A DNA stretch of 64,000 bases, taken from positions 55,076,073-55,140,072 of the forward strand of contig NC_079205.1 of NCBI RefSeq assembly GCF_026745355.1. Direction: 5' to 3'. This stretch comes from Beta vulgaris subsp. vulgaris. Its lineage: Eukaryota; Streptophyta; Magnoliopsida; Caryophyllales; Amaranthaceae. The stretch's first letter is position 1. Every line of letters begins with the position of its first letter. The position numbers were made by a program, and so were the translations under genes. Under the pieces are notes generated by a model. That model ran no database searches, was not told the DNA's origin, and saw only the letters and a program-made list of their open reading frames with translations. This document shows positions 22,540-36,840 of this stretch, in pieces.

Positions 22540-23576
22540 GTAGTGAGTGAGGGGAAGAGAGAGGAGAGTGATAGGAGTGAGTGAGAGTGAAATGGAACCC
22601 TGAAATTCACGCGGAGAGTAAATGGGTTTAGGTTTAATAGGAGTGAGTGAGAGTGAAATGGAACCCTGAAATTCACGCGGGTTAATGGGCCGCGACTGCG
22701 TCGGACGGGTCATGGAGTCCGACGCAAATTGGGTTTTTGCAATGCGCTAAAGTAACATGCGACGCACATTGGGTTCTCGATTTGCGTCGCATGTTCCTGC
22801 AGGTCCGACGCACATTGGGTTCTTGCAACGCACCTATGGTATATGCGACGCATATAGCTCATATTGGTGCTCACTTACATATGATGTGCGTCGCACTCTT
22901 CTTCGCGTGCGACGCAAATGACCCTTTTGCGTCATTTCCGTTTCAGTGCGATGCAAATCAGGGGACGCAAATCAATGTTTTTGTACTAGTGTGCTTGAGG
23001 AAGACACATGAGAAGAATGAATCTGCTTCACATACGAGCCATGTTCATCGACCCATCTTGAAACTCGGGCTAGCAGAACATTGTGAGTCGTCGCCATGTT
23101 GTTGAACACCATGGAATTGTGAGCTCCCCAAATGCACCAAGCAAGAAAAGCACCTTTGATCCTGATTTTGCTATCAACCTCACGCCAACTCACTAGAGCA
23201 TCACACATAGATGAATCCAGTGCTCGCTGCCGCAGCTCGTCACAACCGCTGTCAATCCATAAATCTAGCATACAAAGGCAATTAATGATAGAATGCACCT
23301 GTGATTCAGCTTGGCCGCAACCCCAAGGAGGCAAGGACATGAGTTGTCTTGGTCAAATGTCGCTGGGTTAGGAGGCCACGAACGGAAGTGTATTCGTACA
23401 CATGCGCCACAAGAAATGCCTCACCTTAGGACTCACATCCATACACCCAATATCCACCCACACCTAATGAAAATTGTCAAGACTCCCACCTCTCCCAAGC
23501 ATATAAGCGGTTTTCACCAAATAACAAGCATTTTTGGTGTAAGCCCAAATAAGTTCATTTTTCATGGCAGTTGAAC

Positions 23577-23870
23577 TTAGGGGGTGCTGAGAATACATTT
23601 CACATCTCTCGCATTAAAATTATCTTCAATTAAATCAAGCTTCCACTCTTTTCTTTCAAAATCAATTAAGTCCCTAATAACCATGGTGAGCTCATTATTT
23701 CGGCCACTAGACAGGAATCTTCCATCATCATCAACAACCCAAGGGTCGTCCCATATCTTCACTTGAGCCCCATTACCAATTCTCCAAACTACGCCTTCTT
23801 TAATAAGAGCTTTAGAGCTCCAAATGCTGCTCCAAGAGTAGCTACAAGAATGCCCAAGCGAAGCTTCCAA
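23577..23870 (-). pseudogene. LINE zinc-binding (zf-RVT) region
   Basis: Minus-strand frame with SSIWSSKALIKEGVVWRIG and VKIWDDPWV, the stretch between the RT and zf-RVT domains of plant LINEs. It joins (with frame breaks) the 24206-24015 frame upstream and the 23340-22992 frame downstream. Confidence 0.8.
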
Positions 23871-24436
23871 AAAGTCACAATAATTGGGTAGTATTTTGCC
23901 CTCATAACTCTAGCAAAAAGCGATTATGGTTCCCGAACTAACCTCCAAGCTTGCCGACCAAGAAGGGCATCATTAAAAACTTTAAGATCCTGAATCCCAT
24001 ACCGCCAAAACATTTTAGAGTACACAATGACTCCCAACTCTTCCAGTGAATCTTCCTGTGAGAATCTGAACAGCCCCACCAGAACCGTGCCATGCCGAAT
24101 GAATTTTTTGAATAACTGAACTAGGGAGTTTATAAACTCCCATCAAATAAGTGGGAATAGCTTGAATGACTGATTTCAGTAAAATTTCTTTGCCTAATCT
24201 TGACAATAGTTTCTCCTTTCAACCTTGGAGTTTCTTCCAAATTCTATCCAATAGAGATTCGAAAAGAAGTTTTTTCAAACACCCCAAAATAGAAGGGATA
24301 CCAAGATACTTTCCATGTCGATCCACCTGTCTCATGCTCAAAATATTTGTCAAAGCTTCTCTTTGGTTGATGCTGACTCCTCTGCTAAAAGACACCTCCG
24401 ATTTTTCATAATTAATTTTCTGTCCGGAACTAAATG

Positions 24437-24597
24437 AGATGAAACAAAGTATCCAACATTGGTTATCTAATCGACAAATCATCAGTTTATTAAAGTACCT
24501 AGCTATCAAGTGAAATCTTATATCCATCCTTTCTCCACCTCAACCAAATTTCGCGGTGAAGCACAAGGGCCTTTTTCAATGAAGGACTTGGGGAGTT
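24437..24597. repeat. 161-bp target-site duplication of minus-strand LINE, right copy
   Basis: Direct repeat of 17304-17464 (5 mismatches, no gaps). It abuts the 5' truncation point of the LINE. Confidence 0.8.
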
Positions 24598-24870
24598 AGC
24601 ATATGCTTTAAGAATATAAACATCGTCATTTAATAAAATCATCCCAACTAAAACTAAGATTGAAAATCGTGAACCACCAACTTTAGTTTCATAAAATCAA
24701 AAACATTAAATTGATTTGGCTAGCTATAGTAAAATATCAACTTCACCCTCATCTAACCGTGGAAAAAAAAACCTTAATGAGTTACAATAGAACCCTAAAA
24801 GTAAACAACAACGACAACTAAAAAGCAATAACACAACATATATGTTATTATCCCACATTTTTAGGACTTC

Positions 24871-25006
24871 ACTTTTTTTATTAGAAAAGATAATTGGTCC
24901 GAAGATCAACCTCTATTAGGTTACTAGTCTACGAAACATGGGTAATACTCTGAAATTCGAGGTGATACTTCACTGATCTACTACCTCCTCCTCATCTAAC
25001 CTCACG
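24871..25006 (-). mobile_element. tRNA-derived SINE-like element, internally deleted
   Basis: On the minus strand it begins GAGG-GGTAGTAGATCAGTGAAG-like (A-box-type) and ends in an A-run (T-run 24871-24877 on plus). It is related to the copies at 50090-50289 and 51676-51921 but lacks their middle part. The target duplication is not clear. Confidence 0.5.
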
Positions 25007-25239
25007 TACTTAATAATGTATTAATTATACATCCAGATGTACCACGTACCGTTTCACCTCCAAACCTACCACTAAGCGCGCGCGCAAGTCATTTTGTGAC
25101 CGAGAGGTCATACAATTGCCACGCCTCAACATTCCACCCCCTTATTTGTCTTTACATTCTTATAAATCTCTCTCTAATTTTCTCCATTTTTGGCGCTCAT
25201 ACTTTACCGACCCACCCAACTACCAAAACTCCCATATCA
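25007..25239 (+). promoter_or_regulatory. Upstream region of the ABCI gene
   Basis: About 230 bp between the SINE fragment and the ATG at 25240. It includes a CGCGCGCG run (25077-25085) and a pyrimidine-rich leader (TCTCTCTAATTTTCTCC) typical of plant 5' UTRs. No TATA box can be assigned with confidence. Confidence 0.4.
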
Positions 25240-28200
25240 ATGGCAGACACACCAACACCATCACCATCACCAACGGTCGAGATCAACGGCCTAGCATTCA
25301 CGTACCCAGGAATCGACGGTCACCCACCACCGGGGTCCACCCCTCTAATTAAAGACTTCAACCTTTCCCTCTTCGCCGGTGATCGATCCCTTCTTGTGGG
25401 CGCCAATGGCGCAGGTTCGATTCTTCGTAAACACCAAGATTTCATCTTTTTCTCTCCTCCATTTTAAATTCACTTGACATTGCTTTTTTTTTGTTTTAGG
25501 GAAAACGACGATACTGAAGATATTAGGTGGGAAACATATGGTTGAGCCTCACATGGTTCGGGTTCTCGGGCGATCCGCTTTTCATGATACCAATTTAACT
25601 TCTTCGGGTGATTTGTGTTATCTTGGTGGAGAGGTTTGCTATTTCATTTTACTCCTCTCTTTATTATTTCTTAGCTGTTTTTTCTACCACCTCCTTTCAA
25701 AATATAAGACACGCCCGATGTTCGAGGTCGAACTTTTTGTTAATTACTCTTAATCTTAATTTATGTTAATAGAAAAATTTTAAAAATAACGTTATTATAG
25801 TAAAAGAAAATTTAAAGCGTGAATGTCTTATATTTGAAACGGAAGGAGAATTGGAGATGGTACTAGTTTAGGGTAAATTAATGACAAAATTATGCATCAA
25901 TGGGTGTTATTAATGGCTTAATGCTTAGTTATTAAATGTATCACATTTACCATAATGCTAGTAGCTTGCTGGACATAGCTACATCTAGCCACCGGATGGA
26001 TTACAACTCCAAGTAGATCATTTAAGAATAACGGTTAATGTTGAGTTGAATTCAAACTTTACCTTAAAATTCTATCAGTAGTGGGTAAATTATGTACTGG
26101 GTCAACCGAGTTTTATCCGGAGCTTTTCACTGTTGTGTTTGGTAATTTGTGCTTTATTGTGGTAATATTGATTCAATGAAAAGATTTTGTTCTCCTCTTT
26201 GATTTAAAATTTCAAATTTATATTGTCACTTGGAAATGGATATGTAGATGCTGTTTATTTCTATAGCTTGAATTTAATTCGAGGAAAAGTGACTCAGAAG
26301 AATTTCAAGTTATTAGTTTGTGATGAGTTTATACGTGTTTGCAAAGGACTCAGACATACTTGTGATAGCTATGCAGTTCCTTTACAAGATCAATATTGTC
26401 TGTGTAGTGGAAGCGAGATGTTGCTTTTGCTGGATTTGAGGTTTCTATACAGATGGATATTTCTGCTGAGAAAATGATATTTGGAGTAGGCGGTGTAGAT
26501 CCTGCAAGAAGGGCTGAACTAATCAAGGTACATTGAAGAAGAAAACTATATATTTGACATGTTAATGATGCTGCCTTTTCATTTATTTTTTTGACATGAG
26601 CGCAAATTCATTTGTCAGTATTGGTGAAAGAGTGGTGGGGTTAGTGCGTCTAATAATCATTTTAGCATCTCCTGTTTTTACTTGAAAGCCAATGTCTTTT
26701 AGCAATTAATCAATGGTTATTGTAGATGAGTCCACCCACCCCCAAAGAAAAAGGAAAAGAAAATAGAAATAGATCTCGAGATAGAGCGAGGGTAAAAAAA
26801 CTAGGTGGATGGTGATCTCAAACAGTCTAGAGTTTAGTCCTGAAGATCCATGAAACCCCTAGTTTTGAATTAACTGTAGTTTTTTTTTTTTCACCTGGAA
26901 CCAGAGGAGCAGATTATAGTCCTGCAAAGTTACATGGATAAATAGAAAGCCTCTTTTGGCTACTGTGATTATAAACCTATTGCAATGACATTTTGAATCC
27001 ATGCTCTCGATAGAGTAATGCAACTAAAGGTATGCTTGTTGATTGCTGTTCTCCACATCATGTAACCTCGTGATCTTTTATCATTTCTCTTGAGGTTGGG
27101 GGTAGAGATTGAGAGATAAGATTATAACTTTTCTAGAGCTTAAGATATCTATGCAACTCTAAAGGAGCTTGCTGCACCAACTGATGACTGGTCCTTGTGC
27201 TTTGATCTACTTTTGTCTTACCCTTTTCATGTTATATTCCTCCTGTGGTTCTGCACATCTACAGGATGATTTAACGTATGCAGGTTATTGCATGAATTTG
27301 GCAATTCTTCTTCATGACTCTATCTCTCTTCCTGTCTAAAACATACTTTATTCATGGCCTTAGTGAATGGTACATATCCAATGACTAGGGATGAAGTTGT
27401 CCAGGGTCAGCTTTCAGACCTAGTAACCATATAACTTGATATTGGAGCTTTTAGGATCTCATTGGGGATAGATAGAGGAGGTATTTCATCTTCTTCCCTG
27501 CTTTTCTTGACCGTTCTAACAGCCCAAGCATTTTTGTTGGTTTAAGAAGTAGATCTTCTTTCTCAGGTACAATTTTTAGTGCATATTAGAGCAAACAATG
27601 TCTATATAATCTACCTCATCCTTCAAATTGGACTTAAACTAGAATGATCCGCCAGAATTGTAAGGGAGCCAAGCTTTGTGTTATCTGGCATTTCTCTTAT
27701 TCTAGGATTAATTTTTAGAAAAATCTACTCAGTGCCGGTTGCACTTAACTAGATTGTTTCCTGTTAAGCTCTTGATTTAATTATTTGCACATAGGTCTTC
27801 ATATTTCTCATACCACAATTTGGGAAGCATTATATAGTTTTCTTCACTCTTCTCCTGCTCAGTAACATCTCCTTACTTTGCGTTGCTTCATTTCCACTAG
27901 AGTTCCTTTTTTCATGTTGCTTCACGCAATATTAAGGAGCCTATTTTTGTTTGAACACAGACGACAACCAAGGTTCATTTGGTTGGTTTCCCCCATTATT
28001 TTCCGAATGTGATTTTAGTCCTATTTTCATATGCGGTGACTTATTGAATCGTAATGTTCCTCTCTTGTTTTTCTGTCCATCTTATACAAAGGGGATTGTT
28101 AAACATCGCCATGAAATTACTTAAAATCGCCCAAAATTTATTTTTATAGACAATTTTACCCTTTCCTCTTTTCCACCACCCACCACCCCCACCACTGCCC

Positions 28201-31004
28201 TTTCACCCTGTCCTCTTTTTCACACCACCCACCACCCCCACCACCACCACTGCCGTGTCACCCTCTTCTTTTTCCACACCACGCACCACCCCCACCACCT
28301 ATTTTCCCACTGCCACCTGCGACGTCCACCACCTCCATCTCCACTCACACGCTGAAAAAAACTCAATTTTTTTTAAAATGCAAACGTTCGGCATTGAATT
28401 TCTTGTTCAGCTTTCATTGTATTTGGACTCATCGTTATCCTTCTACAACTGCTATTGTTTTTGTTTGACATCTTGGACTTGAATTTCTTAGAACTTGCTT
28501 ATTACGGACTCTGGTACAGTGTTCTTCAAATTATATTCATTATTACTTCCCAACGGTATGTGATAAGCATGTTAACATGTAAAGTTCGTACTTCTAAGTA
28601 TGCAAGCTTGGTTCTACTTTATGCTAAAATTTTGTACCTTGCAAGAAGAGTGTAAACTCTGATCTTGAATCTTTCAACAGCAGCACATTATTATTGAAAA
28701 CTCAATTTTTTTTTAAAATGCGAACGTCCGGCCAGGACGTTCGCCCCATGGGATCGCCCCATGGCCAGAACGTCCTGGCCGGACGTTCGAACCATGGGGC
28801 GAACGTCCTGGCCGGACGTTCGCATTTTAAAAAAAAATTGAGTTTTCTTCAGCGTGTGCGTGGAGGTGGAGGTGGTGGACGTCGTAGGTGGCAGTGGGAA
28901 AATAGATGATGGTGGTTGTGTGCGACGAAAGAAGTGGAGGTGAGGGTGGTGGAATGAGGTGGATGGGTGGTGGTACACATGGTGTTGAAGAAGGAGAGAG
29001 AAGGGTGATTCAAATGGAGGTGAGGATGGTGGAGTGAGGTGGGTGGGTGGTGGTGGCAGCCAATAGGAGATGAGTGGTGGTGGTGGTAGCCAATAGGAGG
29101 TGAGTGGTGGTGGTCATTTAAGAATAGAAAAGAAAAAGGTTATAAATGTAATTTTAAATTTTTTTTTGGGCGATTTTAAGTAATAGTAGGGCGATGTATA
29201 GAAGTTCAGTATACAAAATATCATCAACTTAAGTGCTTTGGACATACAACCTCTGAGGATTCGGTAAAGGATTATAAACCTTACCTTTGACCGCTTAAGC
29301 TTCAGCTTGCTAAGAGTTGCTAAGAGTTGAAACTTTGCAGAAGTTCTCGGAAACTCTGATGACCGATTGCCGACCAGTAACTCTGAATATTTTCTTTTTA
29401 CTTTTTGTGTCATACAGCCTCCTCCCTGGAATCAGGAGCTCCCTTCTTTTTACCATATGAGAGTAACCTGTCCTCTTTTTCACCCAAGACATTTACGGAA
29501 AACCTTATGATTCATTATATGCTTGATGGATATTGTAGATCGTAGGAAAGCAGGATACTTCATTTTGTTCCATGCTTCCTTAGGGTGATAATGTGTATGT
29601 TGAGCTAGAAAAGGCGGCATCAGATGTGTAATATGGTTAGAAGAGGTTAGTAGCTTGCCTTAAAGTCATCAATTTTTAAACGCACTTCTCTCTTAGAGCA
29701 AGCACATTGGTGACATGGTCACCGTTCTTTCACCCAATTCCTTAATTCAATCAATGACCTAGTACCTTGCTAAGCATGCTCTATGGTAGTTGGTCCTAAT
29801 TCTAAGCTCTAACTCAAATTCAAGCTTGTCATTGTCTACAAACCAATGAAATCAGATCAGGCATTTGGAGTAAGGCGCTTGATCTGTTTGTCAGATCTTT
29901 TTCCTTGTATATATGTATATAAATGCCCTTCTCTGGCTTTTATCTTCCAAATCTAGAGGATATGTTATGTACCTGCCACATCAACTTGACTCAGTAATTC
30001 AGTAATTTTGATTCTAGCAAGGTGATTTGTCCATTTTTATTAGGCAATATAAGCATAAAAGAATGGAACGGTCTTCACGTGTTAATCTGTTCTCTTGTCA
30101 GTAGGTGTTGGACATCGATCTATCTTGGAGGATGCACAATGTATCCGATGGCCAGAGAAGAAGAGTGCAAATCTGTATGGGCCTCCTGAAGCCATTCAAG
30201 GTATATCTTGCCGTTGCTCAAATTTCAGAGTTAACCTTGGGTGCTACCTTAAATATCTTATTATCAGCTGAGTTAAACCCTTGTCCTGTTTTTCTAGGTT
30301 CTTCTGCTTGATGAGATCACTGTTGACCTTGATGTCTTGGCAAGAGCTGACCTTCTCAAGTTTCTGAAGAAGGAATGTGAAGAGAGGGGTGCTACAATCA
30401 TCTACGCAACACATATATTCGATGGGCTCGAGAACTGGCCAACACATATTGTGGGTTTAGTTAATCTCTAATAGTTTGTGATAGATACACTATTTTTAGT
30501 AGTTTTTTTAAAAAAAACTGAACGATGCAATGGCTTAACTAACACTTCTTTTTCTGCAGGTTTACGTAGCTCAGGGCACGCTACAATTAGCAACGCCCAT
30601 GGACAAACTTAAGGATATATCAAATATGTCACTAATGGTTAGTCCCCCCCCCATCCCCTCTCTCCTGAAACCACCAATACGGGAGGGGGAGAAGAAGTCG
30701 ATTACAATTTCTTAGCTCTTCTGGCTTAATGGAGTAATGATGACCTCTGATGGTTTTCTTGCAGAGAACGGTGGAGAGTTGGCTGAGGAAAGCACGAGAT
30801 GAGGAGAGAGAAAGAAGGAAAGAAAGAAAAGCAAAGGGGCTCCCAGAATTCGAGAAACAAGTTGAGGGAAGCAGAGTCGTCGGTGATCCTGCTCATGCTG
30901 CTATTCGTGTAATTAACAATGGATGGGCTGCTGGTAGACTGCATTCCACTCTTGCTGGTGAAGAGAACTTCACCTTCAGCTCTAACAGAGTCCTAAGACA
31001 ATAG
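25240..31004 (+). CDS. ABCI20: ABC transporter I family, soluble ATPase (ABCI20/21-like), 331 aa in 7 exons
   Basis: Single nucleotide-binding domain without membrane spans. Arabidopsis ABCI19/20/21 form a complex at the ER linked to cytokinin responses. Exons: 25240-25414, 25500-25633, 26408-26527, 30105-30200, 30298-30450, 30560-30637, 30765-31004. All introns are GT-AG and phases agree, giving 331 residues. Walker A (GANGAGKT) is at residues 54-61 and spans the exon 1/2 junction. The signature (SDGQR) is near 157-161, Walker B (VLLLDE) at 176-181 and the H-loop histidine (YATH) near 214. The C-terminal tail is charged ([16 protein letters not shown]) and ends FSSNRVLRQ. Length agrees with Arabidopsis ABCI20 (about 328). 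Asn replaces the usual Lys before VSDGQ. Intron 3 is 3.6 kb and holds a fold-back element. Confidence 0.94.
25686..25853. mobile_element. Stowaway-like MITE in ABCI intron 2
   Basis: The left end (ACCTCCTTTCAAAATATAAGAC) and the reverse complement of the right end (TCTCCTTCCGTTTCAAATATAAGAC) form inverted repeats of the CTCCCTCCG-type family. The element is degraded and the TA target site is not certain. Confidence 0.55.
28095..29205. mobile_element. Long-TIR fold-back element (Mutator-like?) in ABCI intron 3
   Basis: Both ends carry ACATCGCC...TTACTTAAAATCGCCC in inverted orientation, and imperfect inverted similarity continues for roughly 300 bp through CCACCACC-rich sequence up to ACTCAATTTTTTTTAAAATGC. 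An inner palindrome at 28692-28852 has arms of about 55 bp around GAACGTCCGGCCAGGACGTTC. Long inverted ends suggest Mutator or fold-back DNA transposons. I could not identify the 9-bp target duplication. Confidence 0.65.
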
Positions 31005-31507
31005 CTCTACTCATTCAATGTATCAAATTTAGTGGATTTGATGGTGTTCTATGACTGTTTCAACAAGCTATCTACAAGCAGGCTGCCATTTTTTCGGGCT
31101 GTTTACACATTACACATATAGCATTCAGGGAGACTTATTCTTCTTATTATCATTATTTTCTGTTGTACGCATAAATTTGCATATCTTTTTGGGAGAATTC
31201 CTTTTGTAGAATGGAAAGAAATTTCAAGTTAGTCCAATTTACCACTTCTATTGTTTGAGATTGGTTGGCTACTGTTTTCTGGTGGATTCTGCTAGCATTT
31301 GCCCACCCCTTCTGCTAAGTACGAAATACACGAATTGGTTAAACCAATTACTTCCTCCTGTTTTTCAGATGTACTTGTTATTTAGAAGTGCACATTCAAT
31401 TAGTAAAAAGCAAGAGAGAATGTGGTATTTTTGCATTAAAAAATATATTTATAATATATACTTGGCTAGATTTTCGTTTGCTAAACAAGAAATAGGTTGG
31501 TTGTAAT
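31005..31507. other. ABCI 3' flank
   Basis: 3' UTR and downstream sequence of the ABCI gene. No further gene signal was seen before the hAT-type element. Confidence 0.4.
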
Positions 31508-31735
31508 TAGGGGTGAGCCTGAGCTGTTCGTGAACAGTTCGAACTCAACTCGATCAAAGTTCGTTCAGAGCTCGACTCTTTGTGGCTCGGCTCGAGTTTA
31601 AGTTCGGCTTGAGACTTTAACGAGTCAAGCTGAGTTACAACAAGTTTGGATCAAAAACCTCGTGAACAGGCTCGATTACTTTTTTATATATGGAAATAAT
31701 GATTATGTATGTATGTATGTATGTATGTATGTATG

Positions 31736-31822
<87 letters not shown>

Positions 31823-32065
31823 TAAATAATAGTAAGTTAATTGTTTTGTTATCAAAGAATAAACTCAAAAAAAAAATAAAAAAAAGACGAGTAAACTGAT
31901 GATAATTAGGTCAAGCTTGTTCGAGAACAACTCGATAACGGTTTCGATCAACGCTTGGTCAAAGTTCGGCTCGGTCCCAGGCTCCCAACTCAGTTCGGCA
32001 AGTTCTTCGAACTCGAGCCCAGCTAACAAGAGTTATGGCTCAGCTCGATCGAATAAGCACCCCTA
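31508..32065. mobile_element. hAT-type MITE containing a large (TA)n tract
   Basis: Starts TAGGGGTGAGCC and ends GCACCCCTA, with imperfect 8-bp flanks GTTGTAAT and GTAGTAAG (6 of 8 equal). The arms are rich in GCTCGA/TTCGAAC inverted segments. The centre holds (ATGT)n at 31706-31740 followed by about 80 bp of (TA)n. Confidence 0.65.
31740..31820. repeat. (TA)n microsatellite, about 40 units
   Basis: Uninterrupted TA repeat following an ATGT tetranucleotide tract. Open frames here encode only YIYIYI-type peptides and are not genes. Confidence 0.95.
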
Positions 32066-33338
32066 GTAGTAAGCCCCGAATAGAGTATAATTAAGAGTTG
32101 TTAAATCCCATGGACAAACATACAGCTAGTCCTTGTATCTTAGGAGCCCATAAATCCACTAGAATAGCTGCAAATCCATACAATTGACCACCGAGGCATG
32201 GTTGCCAGCTCTAACTATCCTCTTCCCAACCACGCCAATGTTGACGTTTGATCATCAAAGCATACTCTTCACGCAAATTCTCTTTCCTTGGTCCTTTGAT
32301 CATCAAGGTCACCACAGGAGAATTAATACTAATTATACATTGCCTTCAAAAGAACAAAAAATGACTTTTTTACACTTAAAACCGAAATTGTAACTGAGCG
32401 TTTCGTGGTTCAAAAATGCCAAACGCTCAAAAATGCTGAATCTCATCTAAACCATCACTTATTCGTCTTAATCAGTGATAGGCAACGCTACTCGAGCTCG
32501 GTTATATTGGTTTACTGTAATTTCCTTGTAGTGCAACTTGGTGTTTGAAACTTGCCTTAGTTGTAGATCTTTTGCCAATCACTTCAATAGTACCAACTCC
32601 TGGTACCTTTTACAATGGACCATCTTCCCTTTCATTGATTCTATCCTTCCACAATTTTTAGGCCTTATCGAATAAAAATGGCACCTCCCACAGTATAATA
32701 ATCCAAGCTGCTGATATAGCCATTATTATTACTCCCTCCTTCATGGATTACTAGCAACATTAGGTATTATTCGTAAGAGAGAATAAATTCAATTGTTGCT
32801 AGTACTTTGTTACATAGGGAGTAACGTTTTGATAACCAGAAGAGCTATACAGCTGTTGTGAACTAGATCCTAAAAATTCAGCTACTGGAGATGAATAGTT
32901 AGCCTCTAATCAGTAATCACAATAATAATACTCTTCAGTGACTAATAAGAGTAACTAAATCAGATGGACGAAAGTCCAACACTACTTTAATCAACCTAGA
33001 GTCCCTACAAAGCTACAATAACACAACTATAAAATGGAACTGCCATCGTTTTGCTCCAAAAGAATATCACCGTCACAGTATATATATCAACATGAAACAA
33101 ACTCTTTTCCTGAGATACATTTTAGTTATTCTGAATCTACAAAAGTATTGATATAACAATTTCTATGATCATAACAAAACCTTCATAAACATAATCACAT
33201 TAACACAATAACTCTTGTGATTTTTAACACAACAAAGAAAAACACATGCCAAACGCTCAATATCATCTCCCACTTGAACAGGTGCTGCAAAATCCACACA
33301 TATTCTCATCCTACGCTCAGCCGGGCATATCCTGCCAT
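32066..33338. other. Spacer with presumed ARF 3' UTR
   Basis: Convergent end of the ABCI (+) and ARF (-) genes. The part near 33000-33338 is likely the ARF 3' UTR. No other coding signal was seen. Confidence 0.4.

Positions 33339-36840
<3,502 letters not shown>

Larger units (their letters stand above)
20551..22991. mobile_element. Non-autonomous CACTA (En/Spm) transposon, 2441 bp
   Basis: The left end is CACTAGTACAGAAAAG and the right end TTTTTGTACTAGTG, so both termini start CACTAGTAC. The 3-bp target duplication is TGC (20548-20550 and 22992-22994). Subterminal regions (20570-20900 and 22690-22975) are packed with direct and inverted copies of TGCGTCGCAC-type decamers, the expected transposase binding sites. 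There is no transposase, so movement would need an autonomous relative. A MITE with microsatellites is nested inside. Confidence 0.92.
17465..24436 (-). mobile_element. 5'-truncated LINE with nested CACTA and Tekay solo LTR
   Basis: Minus-strand non-LTR retrotransposon. From its 5' end: RT C-terminal part starting just before SGQKINYEKSEVSFSRG (24436-24219), thumb region (LSRLGKEILLKSVIQAIPTY, 24206-24015), zinc-binding region (VVWRIGNGAQVKIWDDPW, about 23870-23577), linker (AFLAWCIWGAHNSMVFNN, 23340-22992), RNase H (WSAPPKDVVKLNVDASLA, then DVMLESDCQTVINRLS), and an A-rich tail at 17465-17482. The original 5' half is missing, as usual for LINE copies. Frame breaks occur in the RT part. Confidence 0.85.

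Noticed and set aside
20572..22975. Open frames rich in RRT/CVA/TSDA repeats on both strands
   Set aside because: They are translations of the CACTA subterminal decamers and have no domain.
31690..31899. Open frames of YIYIYI type
   Set aside because: Translation of the (TA)n microsatellite.
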